A stretch of 64,000 nt of DNA from Nereocystis luetkeana (GCA_031213475.1 JARUPZ010000010.1:2175001-2239000); one strand, 5' to 3'; shown: positions 18,909-32,798, counted from the stretch's first letter. The notes: generated from the sequence alone by a model not told the origin. Program-made: numbers and translations.

Positions 18909-21900
18909 ATGGCGTGGCGAGCGATGGGTGCTGACAACAGATTCGCGAATATGCGGTGCAGCGCGCGAGCAGCTTCCATTGCCTGCTTTTTGTTGTGGAC
19001 TTTCCTCTTAGCGTGCCTGGGAGGAAGCACTGGTGCGGAGGGACGTGTAGAGGTAGTCAACACCGCGATCAAGCGCAAGATCGACGTCTCCACCCAGTTC
19101 GCAAAGGTGACCGACACTCTATTTATAGCCCATTGCCTCTGGTGATATGGGTGTCCTCGCCTCCTGCTTGGTCTGCATTGCGCATCTGCATTGCTCAATA
19201 TGATCGCCTCTGAATGTTGGGATTTTCGATCCGACACGCAGGCCTGTCGGTTTGTTCCAACAGCACCACCTGCCTACGGTAGGCGTTGCAGCACCTGGCA
19301 CAGGAAGGGGGCGGATACCATCCGCAAGCGAAGGCTGCGTATTTGTTCCACAAGGAAGCAGGCACACAATTGCCATACCAGGTGCCATGTAGTTGTGCAT
19401 GGACACATCAGCACGGGAGCACTCAGCACAACTGTTAGTAAGCGCATGGCGCAAAGATGCAAGATGTCTTGCTGTGACCCGATGACCCAAAGCCCGAAGA
19501 CGCAATATCCCCTTTTTTGTTTTCGCGGATTTTCAATCTGGGCCGCTCACAGGAGGGCGAAGACGAAAGACTCGCTGAACCGCTGCACGCACCACGCACG
19601 ACTCCAAGTATCGCTGTATCGCTGTATCGCTGCCCTTTCAAAAGTCGAAACCGGGCTGGTATTAATAAGTGCAGCAGCATTGCTCTGTGCTACTACTGTA
19701 GTCAGTCAGGATGGTTGCACCAATCCGCAACGGGTACGTCGCGTGAGGTATCAGGTATCAGACCCACAGCGATGTCCCGGATGAGAAACAACCCTACGAA
19801 ACATCACCTCTGGCAGTTTCCACGTATGTACGTACCGTATCCCTGGTACTACTGCTGTAGTTAGTTTTCGACCTGAAAGAGCCTCGCTCCGCTCAGTTTG
19901 ACCGATCGAGATCACTCAGCACGACGATGGCATTCCCATTTGCTGCCTATTTTTATCACACTCTTCGCTCGTACCTCGTACCTGGTGCTTTACTACTCGT
20001 AAAGGTGCAACATGTGGTCTAAGGGCGAAGCACTACACGGACGGTATCCTATTTGTTCGCCTCACGTCCCGCCTCGCTGGGCCCCGCTCTTTCGATCCCG
20101 CCCGGCTTCGTCCGCGGCCTTCATCGAACGTTGTACCACGTTCGTCGTGGCTTGAGATGCCGTGACTCGACAAAATCGAGCGAGAAGGCACGCTCGCGAC
20201 ATGGGCATGATGCCGCTCATTTCCTCCTCCTCCTCCTCCTCCTGCAGGTGTCGACGGTGTATACGGTGAGCGGAGCAAGCGGGAGCTACAGGTTCGCGCT
20301 GCCGCAGAAGAGCCACGAGCACCTGGCTTTCATGAGCGTGTCCCTGGGCAGGGAAGAGGTGGAGTTCGTGATGGAGGACTCGGGGGTAGGGGAAGGGCCG
20401 GTGATCTACGCGGCCGCGGTGGGGGAGCCGGGCAAGGCTGCAAAGATAACAGTAAGTGCCTCTTCACCGGATCGTGTCCTCAAAAATACCGTTTTTATTC
20501 ATCATTTTTTCACCCCTTTATGTCACCCTATTCTGGATGTGATCCACAAATGGTTGTCGCACACTACACTCTGGACCAAAGATGTCAGGAAACAGCATCT
20601 TCTTCCCTTGACAGAGAGCGACCTTGCCTTGATATGCCTCGACTGACACCAAAATAAAAGGTTTTTGTGTAGAGCATTCGGCCGTACACCTTCGACAGCG
20701 CGCGATTTACCTTGCTTGGCATGTCTCCTGACATATTTGCTCTCGACGGATATATGAGGACCGTTCAGGCATTTGTTTGAAAAACAAGCGGTCCTTACAT
20801 ATATATTTCATACGTCCAGAGCAGACGATATCGTACACGAGGAAACGCGACGCTCAAACACGAAAGTGAAAATACCGCGGTAGAGGGGGCGATCTTGGAA
20901 CCAAAATGCTAGAACGTAATTGGTGTATCCCCGGGGTTGGATATCGCCTCCTCGTTGTACAGAGAGGCAGCCATTCCACGGTAGAGGGGAGTTTATAACC
21001 ACCTTGCAGTTTTGTTGGAGATTCGGAAGATTGCGTGTTTTGTCCTTTGCATGTTGGTTGGTTGGACCGAGCGTGGGTGGCGCACGAAACGGTCAAGGGA
21101 AAGAAGCAACGACGAGAGACATTCTTTATGCGGGTTTGGGCGGGGGGCGTTTGCCTTGTGCGGCGGCACCCAACACGTTGCTTCAACGCTACTGTTGCTG
21201 CTGTTTTCGCGCTTCATGTAGGGCCCTCAAGGAGGCCGGACGGAGGACAAGTGCGCGTGCTGAAACCTTCCGCCTTCAATGCCACTTTTTTAGAAAACTA
21301 CTCCACCGGTACGAGTCCTTCTTTTCTCGCCTCACAGTGAAGTTGGTAAATGGTAAAGGAACGAACAAACATAGAACCCCGGCCATTCGTTCGTTTCGGA
21401 TAAACGTGAACTCCTAAACCTGCCCCCAACAGGGAGGAGGAAATGATGTGTGTTTTTGTTTTTGTTTTTGGAGACATTATGATTACGGTGTCCTCGCATT
21501 GTGTAGTCAATATTGTCGACCTCCCTCCTCTTCGCCTCGATAGGGATACGTGGTCAATGGTAAAATGACTTACGCAGGTAACAAATGAGTACGCCCCCCC
21601 CCCCCCCCCTCCTCCTGCCGCCATGGTGTGCCGCCTCCCCCCCTCCTCTCCGTCTCGACCGGGATACGTGGTCAATGGTAAAAGTACTAATGCTGGCAAC
21701 AAATGAATACGCCCCCCCCCCCCCTCTTCTCCTGTCGCCATGGTGTGCACACTGCAGGTCAAGACGATTTACACAGATGTGCTCTCCCCGTTCCCCAAGG
21801 AGATCACTCAGCTGGAGGAGCAGTCTGTGGTGTACGAGTCGACGCTTCTCGCCTTGTCACCGTACAAGACCACCAAGCAGAGCACCGTCATCACCCTCGC

Positions 21901-24900
21901 TTCGCCGAAGGTACGGGTTTCGCACCCAAACGGCGGCGTGTTTTTCAGTATTGCCCTCGCGTTGTTGTTTCAAATTCGCCAGCGCTCCCCCTGTATACAT
22001 ATAAGGCCTCGGTCGTCGTCGGGTAGGGCGGCAACGCGAGAAACAAATGTCTGTTCGAAGCCGCCCTACCCTCCCAAGTTGCCACGTTGGGAAGTGTGGA
22101 CGAACAATCCGTCCTGCTGGAGGACGGTATGGCCGATTGACAGCGAGTTCTGGTTTCGACGCTTCCGGAAACGGTGCTAGCGTTATTTATACCCCTTGTG
22201 GTCTAATTTTTGAAAAATTCAAGAAAAACTCCGGTGTGGGATCAGTAGTTTCCTCAAAATTCATTTTTTCCAACATGGTGGGACACGTCTACCAAGATAA
22301 AAAACGTGCTACGGGATTTAGAGGTAGTGGTCATGAACAGCCGCAGCGGGCGGTTAGGTGTGCGCGGGAAAGGGGACCGGAACATTTTTTCCAGTTAGTT
22401 CCTCCCGCAGATGAATAAAAGTGAACTAAACACCTTTGGGACGTCAGAGGGGAAGCACGTCGAAAACCTTATTTCATGGCGGATTACGTAAACGTCCCAT
22501 ACTATCTGCAGCCCGGGTTGATCGGGTTGGGGGGTGCGTCCCGACTCTAATGCGAGGAGCTGTACGGCACGCGCTCCTCATGGCGACGCGCAGACTGGCG
22601 ACCGCTCTTTATAACGCGTCCGATAAGATCGCACTCGACCTTACAAAACCTGGTAGGTCGCTCGCTAGGCATGGGCCCCAGAAGGGCCAAGTTGGCCACG
22701 ATTCCACATTTGTGTCGTGTGTGTGAGCTGTGGAACAAGCAGCCAGCCAATCGGCGCGAGCTCAGCTGGTGTTGGCGGAGGTGGTGCCCCTATGGTGTTG
22801 GTTCTATCGATGTTTAGGTTATTATAAGTTTATCGTCGTTTAAAGGCGTGCTTTGGACCAGCCGTTACGTGCAGTGATGCGACATTCTCCCAGCCGTTTA
22901 ACGGCACGTGTTTCGGTGCTTCCGGCAGAAACAGTGGGGGGTAGGAGGGGGGGGGGGGGGGGGGGGGGGGGTGAGGTGTACTCAATACCATGCATGGCCG
23001 TAGTCGCACGACCATAAAAACCCTCGCATCCCTACAATGCCGGGACGCAGGTGGAGCACTTGCTTTCTGCGGAGCTGAATTGACCCCTGGCCTTGCAACG
23101 TTTGCGAACTTGCGCACATGGTTTTAGTAAATGGACGAAACGCATGGTTACGTGTGAAATATTCGCGGCAATTCGTTCTGAACGTGTACGTTCACCCGGT
23201 GGGTGGGCGTTCGGCACTCAACCGCGGTGGCGTTTTCGTAGTCTGCCGTCGACGTGTATTTCGCCCGACTCGTCCCAACGCCGTCTGTCGACAAAATGAC
23301 CTCCGGATCGTACTCTCCCACGCCGCAGATATTGGGTATGACCGAGATGCCCGGCAAGAGGAGTGTTAAGTCGAGCGAGGTCACCTACGGACCTTTCGAG
23401 AATGCCGAGCCGCTCGATGACGGGGGTAGGCTCTTCGTCCACTATGTGAGCGCGGGGGCAGGCTCGGGCCACCGGCGTGTGTGCCGCGAAACCGGAGGCG
23501 GTGTTGATTGCGATGGTTGAAACGTGGGCAAGAGCGTGTTCTCGCGGTTTCTCTTTTTTTTTGGGCGCGGGGTGGGTCAAAACTGAAGGGTGTTTGTTGC
23601 AGACGCGAAAATCATGATACTAACAGACCTGCGCGCAAGGTCCTTTACCGACCAAACAATCCGCGAGTTCGCGTAGATCTGCCCGCGCTGGCAAAGTTCC
23701 TTAGATGTGCTCGCACACCAACTAGAGTCTTTCCGAGCACAACGACCCCTCGGAAAAACCACCCAAGCAGGGCCCTGGTTAAGGTTAGAGTTCCGAGTCG
23801 GGGTAGTGGCCACCGTTTGCCTAGGCCGAAAAAAAGACAACCGCCGGGAAAAACAAAGCCTCAAATCTCACAATGAAACCCTGCCACATCGAAACAACAT
23901 CGTTTTACGCGGGGACTCCTGAGGAAGGTCGCCTGCGCGCGAAAATCTGCGGCTGTATAAACGTGGCATGATTACATTGATATTTCTTTTTTCCAAATTT
24001 ATTGACCAAGAGGCAAAAACCTCCCCAGGGACAATGAACTATTTTTTGGCGGCCTCGGCATAACTTGCAACTGGAATGCCTTTGATGAAAAAACGCCAGG
24101 AGATCGACTGATACTCGTCATGCGCCGCGAATTCGGTCTTCGCGCTCCCCGCAAACGCCGTAGACCGTATGCTTTCACATATCGGCCCGGCTTGTACATA
24201 CGATGGGTGGGCTTCTGACGACTACGAATGCAGGCCCCGAAAAAACACCGGAAGGCGGTGGTTTTCGTCATTTCTGGCTAAATTTTGGACGGCGGATGTT
24301 TAGTTCGAAACCTGCAATCATTTTTTTGCGCCCAACGACCCCGTTGGACACGTTTCTTGCTGACACCGTCAACGAACGGCATCTTAAACGCAGGCTTCGC
24401 AGTAGGGAAGGGTAGGAGGTGCTCCCGCCATTCGAGGTCTTCGAGGTTCTGCAGCAAATGGAAGTTGTCGATGGGCGAACCAATTTTCCTGCCCAATGGC
24501 CTCGCCACAGTCAAAAGAGAGCTCGCGCGCGACTCTCATCGGCGATGGGTCCCACGACTCCATTTACATGTATATATATTTTATACGTGGCACGCGTCTG
24601 TCCGCTTATTTACATTTTTATCCCCTTCCCCAAACTAGACCAAAACCCCCAAAAATATGTGCTGGGGCTCCTAGAGATCTATGATGAAAAAAAGTGCTTG
24701 GTCGTTCTTTCGGTTGTTGGCGGGTGGGCGAGCTTTTGCGCAGGGACGCAAAAATCTACATTCGGCGATCGTCTCATTTTTTTTCACAGGCCGCAGGGGT
24801 TTGTTACAGACGCGCTGAGCAAGGGTTGACCCTCCGTCCTCGCCTGCGCACCTTTCAGGTTAACCACTCGCCTTTCCCGAAGGTGACCTCCTGCCTCCGC

Positions 24901-27900
24901 GAGATCGAGGTTTCGAACTGGGGAAAAATCGCGGTCGAGGAGCACTACGACGTTGTAAGTCGATCGGTCTGTGGGCTTTTTGGTTGTAATCCTTGCACTC
25001 CCGCGAAAACGATCACTAGCTACAGCAGTTCGAAGTTTTTTTCGTGTCCAGAAACGCCGGTGCAGCTCTCATAGGGATGCGTTTGCCCCTTTGCGACTGT
25101 ACCCACGGTTGGGGAAACACACTACCGTATAACCCACATGATAACACACCCCGGTGATAGCATTATTGAGCTTTACATATACATATATTATCAGTCGGTG
25201 TGCTGTTGTGGTGGGGGGTGGGCAATCTATCAAGTATATCCCCGGTGATATCGGTATGCCCAAGGGTGTGCGCGGTAGGGTATACCAGGTATACTCTTGA
25301 GTAGCCGGGCATCAAAACTGGCTCGTTGGCCATACCCGGGTAGGTACCCGGGTACCCCAAAGTATGCACCATCCTAAACTTGAAGAGTTGATTAGTGTTT
25401 GCAGTAGAGGCAGGGCCAAGGGAGGGGGAAGAAGTGGGGAAGGCGTGGGTCTCGTGGTTGGGTTGGCCCGCGATGGAGTCATTCGTGTCTTCTGGTTCCA
25501 GCTGCTTGCTCGCTGGCTGGCTTGTGGGTTGAAAATCGTTTTGGGGTTTGTTTCTGCTTGACCGGCGGGTGATTAGCGACTACCGGCTAATAGGCGGGGT
25601 TATTTCTGGCTCGTGCCTTTTTTCGTGTGTTTTTGTCTCCTACGGTAGTATGTATACGGCAGAACTGTGTCTTTGCGGTGGTGACATTGTTGGGTGTATC
25701 GTCTCCGCTTGACAGGTACACGCAGGAGCTAAGCTTAAGGGGGGCTTCTCCCGAATGGACTACATGTCGAAAAACCACGCAGACTCGCCAAACCCCTCTT
25801 TCCGTAAGCTCGACGCAACGCTACCGGTGGGCGCGAGGTGAGATGACACGTACGCACATCAGGCAGCGCGGCCTTTCTCTGTTGTGTTCGTGTTGGGAGG
25901 GTTTTTCTGCTGTGTTGTTGATGTACAGCACGAGGGGCACCCGCCTCAAGCGCAGCCACGCTGCTGCTTATGCGGGGCTCATGGCATGTCCGATGCAACC
26001 GTCGATGCGAAGAGGCACTTCGTTCAAGACAGGCGACAAACGCACCACGGCCACCACTCAATCCGTACCCACCCCGTACAAGTCAACCTACCTTGCACAG
26101 TCCTACCATCTCACCCTCCGCACCCCCACCACACTACCCCACCAACACACCACACAACACCAACCCTACCCCCACCCACACCCCACCCCCTATCGTCCCT
26201 CGCCGTTCCTTCCTTGTGGGTGTCTCGCCTCCGCTCCGCTGTGCCCCGCTCGAAAAAGTGACATTTACTACCGGGATAACATCGGCAACATTTCCACAAG
26301 CACCGTCAGCCACCACCTTGACGGCGTCGACCTGTCCCTGCTGTCCCGGTTCCCTATGTACGGCGGGTGGAAGAACGCCTGGTACCAAGGCTACAACATG
26401 CCCACGGAGGTGCGAGTAGAAACCGTGTACATGGGCCAAATTCGTAACCGTATTTTTTTTTGCTTTTGTGTGCTTTGTGTAATCCAAAACGTTTTTGTGT
26501 ATAGCTCTTTTTTTCGTCCGTGTTTTGTGCGCCAATGTGTTGTTCTTGTGGGCCTGTGTGCGTGTGTGTGAGCGGCTTGAAACAGAAAGAACAAGGGAGA
26601 GCACGGTTTGTCGTTGTGTTCGTGTTCTTATGGGTCGAAAGTGGACTCTTCGGTGTCATTCGGACGGGCCCCGGCCGGCGAAAGCCTCGGAGTTCCACAA
26701 GTTGTGCTATCGTACTCCTAGCCGTCGAAATGCGACGGAACCTGGGTGGGTGACGAGCCCGTATAATTAAGGGGACAAGGGAAATTTCGTTGTAAAAAAG
26801 CGTGTTGACGCTTTTGTAAGGCACACATTAGTGCTCGGGCATGAGGCGGGCATTCCCAGCTAGTCGTGAGCACCGCCGAGACGTACGGTGTTTTGTAACA
26901 CACGGGAGCGGGCGGACGGGGCGGCGGGGCAGCAATGCCTCTGTAAGCCGCCTGCTGGTTGAGACGGGGGCTAGGCGTGTTTCGCGGGTGAAATGAAACT
27001 GCCCCATGTCATGTACAGCAAAGGAACGTATTGGTCGCGCCGTTTGTTACGTTTGCCTGCGCTGTCGGGACTTTGTTGTTGTGGCCTTGACTCTGTATGC
27101 CTACGTTGCCGTGGTTGCGGCTCTGTTGAGTCGGCGTATCGGTCCCTGCGATGAGAAGCAGTGTTTACTCTATCCATTGGAGAAGGAATCCCCCCGCCCA
27201 CTTCCAGGTGTTGACAATCTCGCATAGGGAATGTTGCACATTGGGGCGCTTACAACCCCAACACAATATTTTGACTTGTTTTTGCCGATAACATGCTGAA
27301 ATCTTTACGGAAACGTCCCTGCCATGTCGATCGCGAGATCTCTTTTTTGTTTTTTGTGCATCTTAAAAGACACGTAATTGTTACGTGTAATATCGATTTT
27401 CAGCAACGATGGGTACCAGTACGTCTCAGTGTTGGCTTCTCGTGGACATCTCGTCCCAACAGGTCTTTTGTACCGACGGTACGTTAAGTTTTACTCCTGT
27501 AATCTGTTTTACGCGTGTGTCTGCCACGGGCGACGGATTGTGCTTGATGGGCGGTTTGTTGTTTTCCCCACGGCAGGAGGGACTAGTGCACTCAGGTTCC
27601 CACTTCACACTGGAGATGCCGTTTGGATCACCCTTCCCCTCGGTGTGGGTGGAGGACCTCACGGTTAAGGTGAGCGCCACTATTTGGCCGTGTAAAAGTT
27701 ACCTCACATATTTGAGAATTTTCCGATGCGTCTGCGAAATTTCCACAGGCCGTCGTACGCTTTACAATTGTCCTGCGCGACCGATGCTTCACATGTACTA
27801 TTCAAAACTGCAAGGAACAACCCGATACATATGGACAGCTGTCAACAGCAGACGAGCACGAAGTAGTATATTCTTGTGCGGATATTCCCGCACACATCAG

Positions 27901-29981
27901 ATGTGGCTGCGGTAGATGGCAGAGGCGGGAAAAAAGTGGCACGCAGCAGCAGCAGCAGCAGTGGTCGGTCGGCTGGTGTCGTCAACATTTCTGGCCGTCG
28001 TAGATGGCGGCCTCGGTTGCTCTATTAATAGACGGCAGCTAAAGCCGGCGTGCGTGCTTGCAGAAGGTTGAAATAAGGAGTGAACCACTGGCCGTTCGGA
28101 CAACAACGCTGGGCGGTGACGAAACTATGTAGTATGCAGGTGCTCGTAGTGGATGGCGAAACCATGATAGCGAAAATGGTCAACTCCTACGATATGGGAA
28201 AGGAAATGCACTGCGACAGAGTTCCACTGTCGACTCGATTCGAGGAATGCACATTTTTTTTTTTTTTTTTTTTTTCATCCCATCATTATCTTCGCACATC
28301 TTCTTCTCTCTCTCCTTCCAACTCGTAACTCAGATCCGGGGTCACATAGCAGGCTCTTCTCCCCCCTTCCCGCTACGGTGCGTGCCTTCATTTTTTATCG
28401 CGAGAATAGTTCAGCCTTTTCTTCCCTCGTCGACTCGCATCGAATTGTGCCTACCCACGCTGCAAGGCGCTCTCAACAATTGAATCCCTTTTTTTTATTT
28501 TTGCGAATAAAGTCAAAGTCCGACCCACATAGCCTTGTTTGACTAGCGGGCTCCAACGAGACGGCACTTCTGCCATGGAGGCGACACGACTGTCAGAAGG
28601 CATATGCAAGAGGGCTGAGGGTTGCTCGGGGCGCTCTCCCATGCGGTCTACCGAGTACACTCGAGACCTGCTTTGAATTGAGCGTGCGACACCATCCCCT
28701 TTTCTCTGCCACAAACGCGCAGGGAAATATTTCCGCACGTGTCAAGCGCATCGCTGAGGATTATCTAAAGTATAGTATGCACTCGATACATTTTCGGCAA
28801 CCGGCACAGAATTTCGCCGTAAAGGTTGGATGCAAGTACACCATCTTTGACGTACATCTCGGACAATATCTCCGACAATTTTCAATCTACGCTGACAGGT
28901 TATCCTCCCGGAAGGCGCCCACAACATCGTCGCCTTGCCCCCTTTCGAGGGCGTGTCAGAAGCTCGCACAGAGCGTTTCACGTTCCTGGACACCACAGGC
29001 TCCGGCAGACCGGTGGTGATCATGAAGATGAAGAACGTGGTGAAGGAGCACAACGTCATGTTGAAGGTGACACCACATGAGTACATACTTGGGTTACGAA
29101 AATATCAACGCGTAGCTCTCGAGGTGGCTTGTACGACTCGGACGGTGGAGTTGCGTCTTACTTTTATGTTTGTTCTGGTTCGAGATTTCGTGCTGCTTGG
29201 TGGGTTCTTGTTGTGACTTACGCGTTGCATGTTGTATATGCGTGTTTGTCTCAGGTTGACTTATTCGAGTTCTCCGATGAGTGCAGCGGGGTTTTACTCC
29301 ACTTAACTCTTTGCCTCGAAGTATGTGTTACTGTATTGTTGGTATACCAGGTACATCGATATTTTGGAACAGTGAATATATTAGTACTTATCGCGGATTG
29401 CATGCTGTAACTTGGTGTCGCTATTAACGAGCCGAAGGGATGCTTCTGGCCGGATTTACTTCAAACATGCACCTACATGACGAAATTTAAACTTCACTTC
29501 TTGGCATTGTTTGCAAGACGTTACCTACGTGCTTGTTGACTGTGTGGATCCGATGTAGATTGTCTGAGAAGTTGTGTGTATTCATCACAGCCCTCAACGT
29601 TTGTGGAGGATCCCATTCGCGTGATTCTTGCGATATACTGCTATAAAAAGTACCCGTGAAATACCTCGTGCACCCCTAGCTGCCCCCCCCTGCATCTTCG
29701 ATCCGGGAACTTTCTCGGACCCCCTCCCCCCCCGCACGCGCACTCCCCACGTACATATCTGTGATTGTGGCTGTGATCTGCTTTTCAACTCTGTTTGGCG
29801 GCCCGCACTCGTCCCCGATATCTCTGCGTAGGTTACCTACGACTTCAACCGTGCGAGAATGTTGGTAGAGCCCCTTCTGCTCGCAGGCTTCTTCTTGGCG
29901 TGTTTCCTCGCCGCCATGCTCGCGGGCCGCATCGACATGCGCATACGCAAGGGCGCTCGGAAACCAGTAGTAGTAGGGTAG
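18909..29981 (+). CDS. RPN1: Ribophorin I, oligosaccharyltransferase subunit 1 (OST1), ten exons
   Basis: Exons are 18909-19106, 20248-20451, 21758-21910, 23329-23445, 24859-24954, 25716-25837, 26259-26409, 27577-27669, 28899-29066 and 29832-29981 (stop TAG). They give 1452 nt, 483 residues, with all phases agreeing. The protein is the conserved non-catalytic subunit of the ER oligosaccharyltransferase that N-glycosylates nascent proteins. A signal peptide (AASIACFLLWTFLLACLGG) precedes RKIDVSTQFAK. Family landmarks follow: YTDVLSPFPKEITQ, SSEVTYGPF, REIEVSNWGKIAVEE, GGFSRMDY, DIYYRDNIGNISTS, FPMYGGWKNAWYQGYN, WVEDLTVK, VILPEGAHNI, RPVVIMKMKNVV and TYDFNRARMLVEPLLL. One membrane helix (about 447-466) leads to a 17-residue basic tail. 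The length fits yeast OST1 and lacks the animal cytosolic extension. Upstream ATG 18885 is in frame and possible; ATG 18951 also. The exon 7 donor GTGCGA is weak. Introns hold a MITE, LINE tails and a SINE. Confidence 0.95.
20221..20247 (+). promoter_or_regulatory. (TCC)n pyrimidine tract and acceptor of RPN1 exon 2
   Basis: TTCCTCC repeats as TCC about seven times and runs directly into TGCAG at 20243-20247, so a microsatellite forms the entire polypyrimidine tract of this acceptor. Confidence 0.75.
20576..20741. mobile_element. MITE-like element, copy 2
   Basis: Left end CCAAAGATGTCAGGAAACA and right end TGTCTCCTGACATATTTGCT (20722-20741) are inverted copies, as in the element at 5905-6066. 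The interior is about 65-70 percent similar by eye. The right flank, CTCGACGGA...GACCGTTC, resembles the LINE flank of copy 1, which hints that the composite may have moved together. It lies in RPN1 intron 2. Confidence 0.65.
20750..20804. repeat. Short imperfect inverted repeat
   Basis: ATATATGAGGACCG (20750-20763) and CGGTCCTTACATATAT (20789-20804) can pair with a two-base bulge around a 25 nt loop. It directly follows MITE copy 2 in RPN1 intron 2. Confidence 0.5.
21515..21610 (+). mobile_element. LINE 3'-end fragment, copy L5
   Basis: Contains TCGATAGGGATACGTGGTCA, ATGGTAAAATGACTTACGCA, GGTAACAAATGAGTACG and a 17-base C tail, the same 3' end as LINE L1. It is in RPN1 intron 2, in sense orientation. 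Confidence 0.7.
21640..21724 (+). mobile_element. LINE 3'-end fragment, copy L6, forming the pyrimidine region before RPN1 exon 3
   Basis: A second copy 118 bp after L5: CGGGATACGTGGTCAATGGT, then GGCAACAAATGAATACG and a C tail. The shared CGCCATGGTGTG after each tail shows that L5 and L6 arose by tandem duplication of a 118 bp unit and not by two insertions. Exon 3 begins at 21758, 33 nt after the C tail. Confidence 0.7.
22947..23047 (-). mobile_element. SINE-like retroposon with poly(C) tail, copy S9
   Basis: A G run of about 25 on the plus strand, then GTACTCAATACCATGCATGG, CCGTAGTCGCACGACCATAA and CCCTCGCATCCCTACAATGC. It lies in RPN1 intron 3, antisense to the gene. Confidence 0.7.
28253..28275 (+). 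repeat. Poly(T) run in RPN1 intron 8
   Basis: About 22 consecutive T residues followed by a CATC/TTCTTC pyrimidine-rich stretch. It is far from the acceptor of exon 9 (28899), so it is not its pyrimidine tract. It could be the complement of an old poly(A) tail, but no recognisable element adjoins it. Confidence 0.6.
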
Positions 29982-32790
29982 GCGCCATGGTCGCGATGGG
30001 AGTGATGCCATGGTGACGGGGATGCTGGTTCCTGCTGCCGTCGTTGTGGTATCTGTAGGCATCGACGTATCTTGCGCTCGGTTGTCGACGCTTTTGTGTG
30101 CTGGGAGCATGGTCTTTCTTGTGTGCGGCGTTGATTCTGCTCCGCGATTTATTTGGCGACCTTTAATCGCACGACGGAAAATACAACGTCGACGCGTGCT
30201 TGCCGTTAGTTGTTCTTGAGGCTGCCGTTCATACGTTCGTGTCCCAACCGCCACAGCTTGGAGTTGTATAGATACCGCATTCGAGTAATGCTGTAGGCCT
30301 TCGGTAGTGAATACCCTGGTACCGATTACACCCGTGGGGCTTCCTGCTATGCATGTTTATTTCGCGATGTCGGAGTCGTGCTGCTGCTTGTGGCGTAGGA
30401 ACCCGTCAGCATCGAAGCAAGAGGGCTGCCAGGCCGTGCGGTGATGCGTCTGCACCAGCGAGGGGTGGTTGGTACGCTAAAGATCTGGGAAAATGAACTT
30501 GCGAAGGGAAATGTACACGAAGAAAATGCGCGGTGCTTGTTGTACCTCTTGTTCCCCACACTCGTGTCGCCTCCAGCCAAAAACGCTAGGGTTTTATGTT
30601 GACTTTACTCGTGGTGGCAAGTCACTGGGCACACGTCACATTCTTGCAGTAAGCTGGGTGCAAGCAATAGTTGATGGCAACTTGCCTGCCCTCTTTCCCA
30701 GATGGCTTGTAAGTCACCCTTGCGGCGGCGCTTCGTGCGCGAGCGAGCACTACGATCAAGCGTTTCCCGCGAACGAGTCATTTTGACCAGCGTAGCCAGT
30801 GTGGTCTTGGTGTATTCTTGAAGGCATCCACTTGTGCGTATCAGATTACTGGCACACAATGGACGCAAGAAATGTGTGACGTTCAGTTTTGGTCCACAAA
30901 AAACTTACTCAAGAGGTCGTACCAGCGATACAAGTACGTGCACAAAAATTATTCTTCATATTACCGCGGTGTGCTACGTATAAGCAAAATGTCGAACGTG
31001 TTTGGTGGAAAACTGTCTGATCGAAAACTGTGTACTCGAATCACTGCCGTCAACACCACAAATTGTTTGGGCTAAGCGAGGTAAACATCATTCATGGTCA
31101 AGGTTGAAGAGACTCTCCTCTTTGATTTTTGAACAGGCGCGAACGAGTCCATCCGGGACTTCCGTTGTTCGTCGTAGTGACCATTTCATCCAGTAACTAT
31201 GTACCCCTGGAATAAACAAGCCTTCTACCATCTACCACCCGCATATTCCACCGCACACGACTGTGCAACACGCGCAGCTGCACTACGAAAATATTCAACA
31301 GCCCCCCTGCTCGGTGTATGACATACATGGTATAGCTATTCACATGAAGTGAAGTACCACGTGGGGAACGTTCTGACAACACAATAAATAATAAAAAATG
31401 CCAAACCAAAAGGCAATCTCCTGACAACGCAAACATCAAAAGAACCGAAGCCAAACAAAATCAAGCAACGCTGATGAACTACCTCCTGCTGGAAACCCCT
31501 CTTGAGGGAAAACGCTCTTCCTATGCTATAGGATGATCTTTTTTTGTGTGTTACGTTTGTAAAAAATACCAAAATGTGAAGGCCAGGTTCTCGACAAAGC
31601 CGTTGCATGGTAGGTGCTGCGTCGGTTTCACTATTCGTCGAGGCCATACATATCTGTATGTTATAGTACAACTGTAGTCGTTTGCATTCCAAGACTATTT
31701 ACCGCGGTCGTTAGCTCCGTTTATGCCCCGTGCACAAGGAATGGCTGACGACACCCAATATCCTACAATGCGTGGCAAGGAAAGTCTCCCTTGACACACT
31801 TCGTCTTGTTCATTCGGCTTATCGTCAAGCCTAGATGCTCCAGCAACGTGGCATCTCATCGGCGCTACTCAGACAAGAAACGAAAGTACGACAGACTCTA
31901 GTCGAACCTGGGTCCGTACTCATATTGGCGTCGGCGGCAGGACCGCGCCTGTGGCAGTACACATATAAATATCGTTTGATAAGTCCGTTGCGATTTGGGA
32001 AACCACTTCGTAACTTGCCAGAAGGACTCTAGAAACGGTTCAAAATAAGGAAAAAACTGTATATGTGCACCAGTGCAACAAAACATCCGTAAACATTAAA
32101 TAAAGGTAAGTGCCACTTGTATCAGGGCCACTGCTTCTTGAAGCTTGCGCTACGTAGCATCCCGCCTCCAGGGCTGAAAACACATATCGGTCCCAGTAGG
32201 CTTCCTTTGCCGCGGCGAAGGGCAGCAATTGATGCGCTCATAGCCTAGGATCTCCCTCGCTCAATGGACGCGTGAAACCAAGCCCGAGAGGTCCTGTGGA
32301 AAAATGAAGACGGCAACGACACCAGACAGCAGTACTACCCGATGCACGCATTCTTGTCGGTACGCAGCCAATAACTCCCTTAACGCGCTCCCATCAGTAT
32401 TGGGCGTCTCCCATACCTTCGAAAAAAGAAAATAACCGCGTAGCAGAATGGAATCCTGAACACGTACAAGACGCTAATCACACAGCTGTAGCGTACACCA
32501 CGAGCAAGGTGCTTTTCGTGGTGTAGCACTCAAGGGTATGATACGCCCATGGGCATAGGACATATTAATAGTCGAAGTCGACACACTGTCAGGCGAATGT
32601 CTGGAAGATGGCAGACAATACGGTGGCGTGAACCATGAACGATACCTAGAAGAGGGGCGATGCGTGCCTCTGGTTGACTCGGTCGTGCGTCTGGCGGTCA
32701 CTGAAGGAGTGTCTGCTGCTGGAGGCTGTGTGCGATGCATTCAGTGCGCCAACTAACACCAAGGGCTGATAATGGATACAATCAGGTTAT
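29982..32790. other. Region downstream of RPN1, no gene recognised
   Basis: It holds the RPN1 3' end and then DNA without recognisable coding motifs on either strand. Open frames here are short and lack family features. Base composition turns more AT-rich from about 30.5 kb. Confidence 0.4.
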
Positions 32791-32798
32791 ATTATTGA

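Noticed and set aside
25627..26571. 314-codon plus-strand frame
   Set aside because: It covers RPN1 exon 7 in frame but reads exon 6 in the wrong frame and runs through introns; splicing explains the real coding parts.
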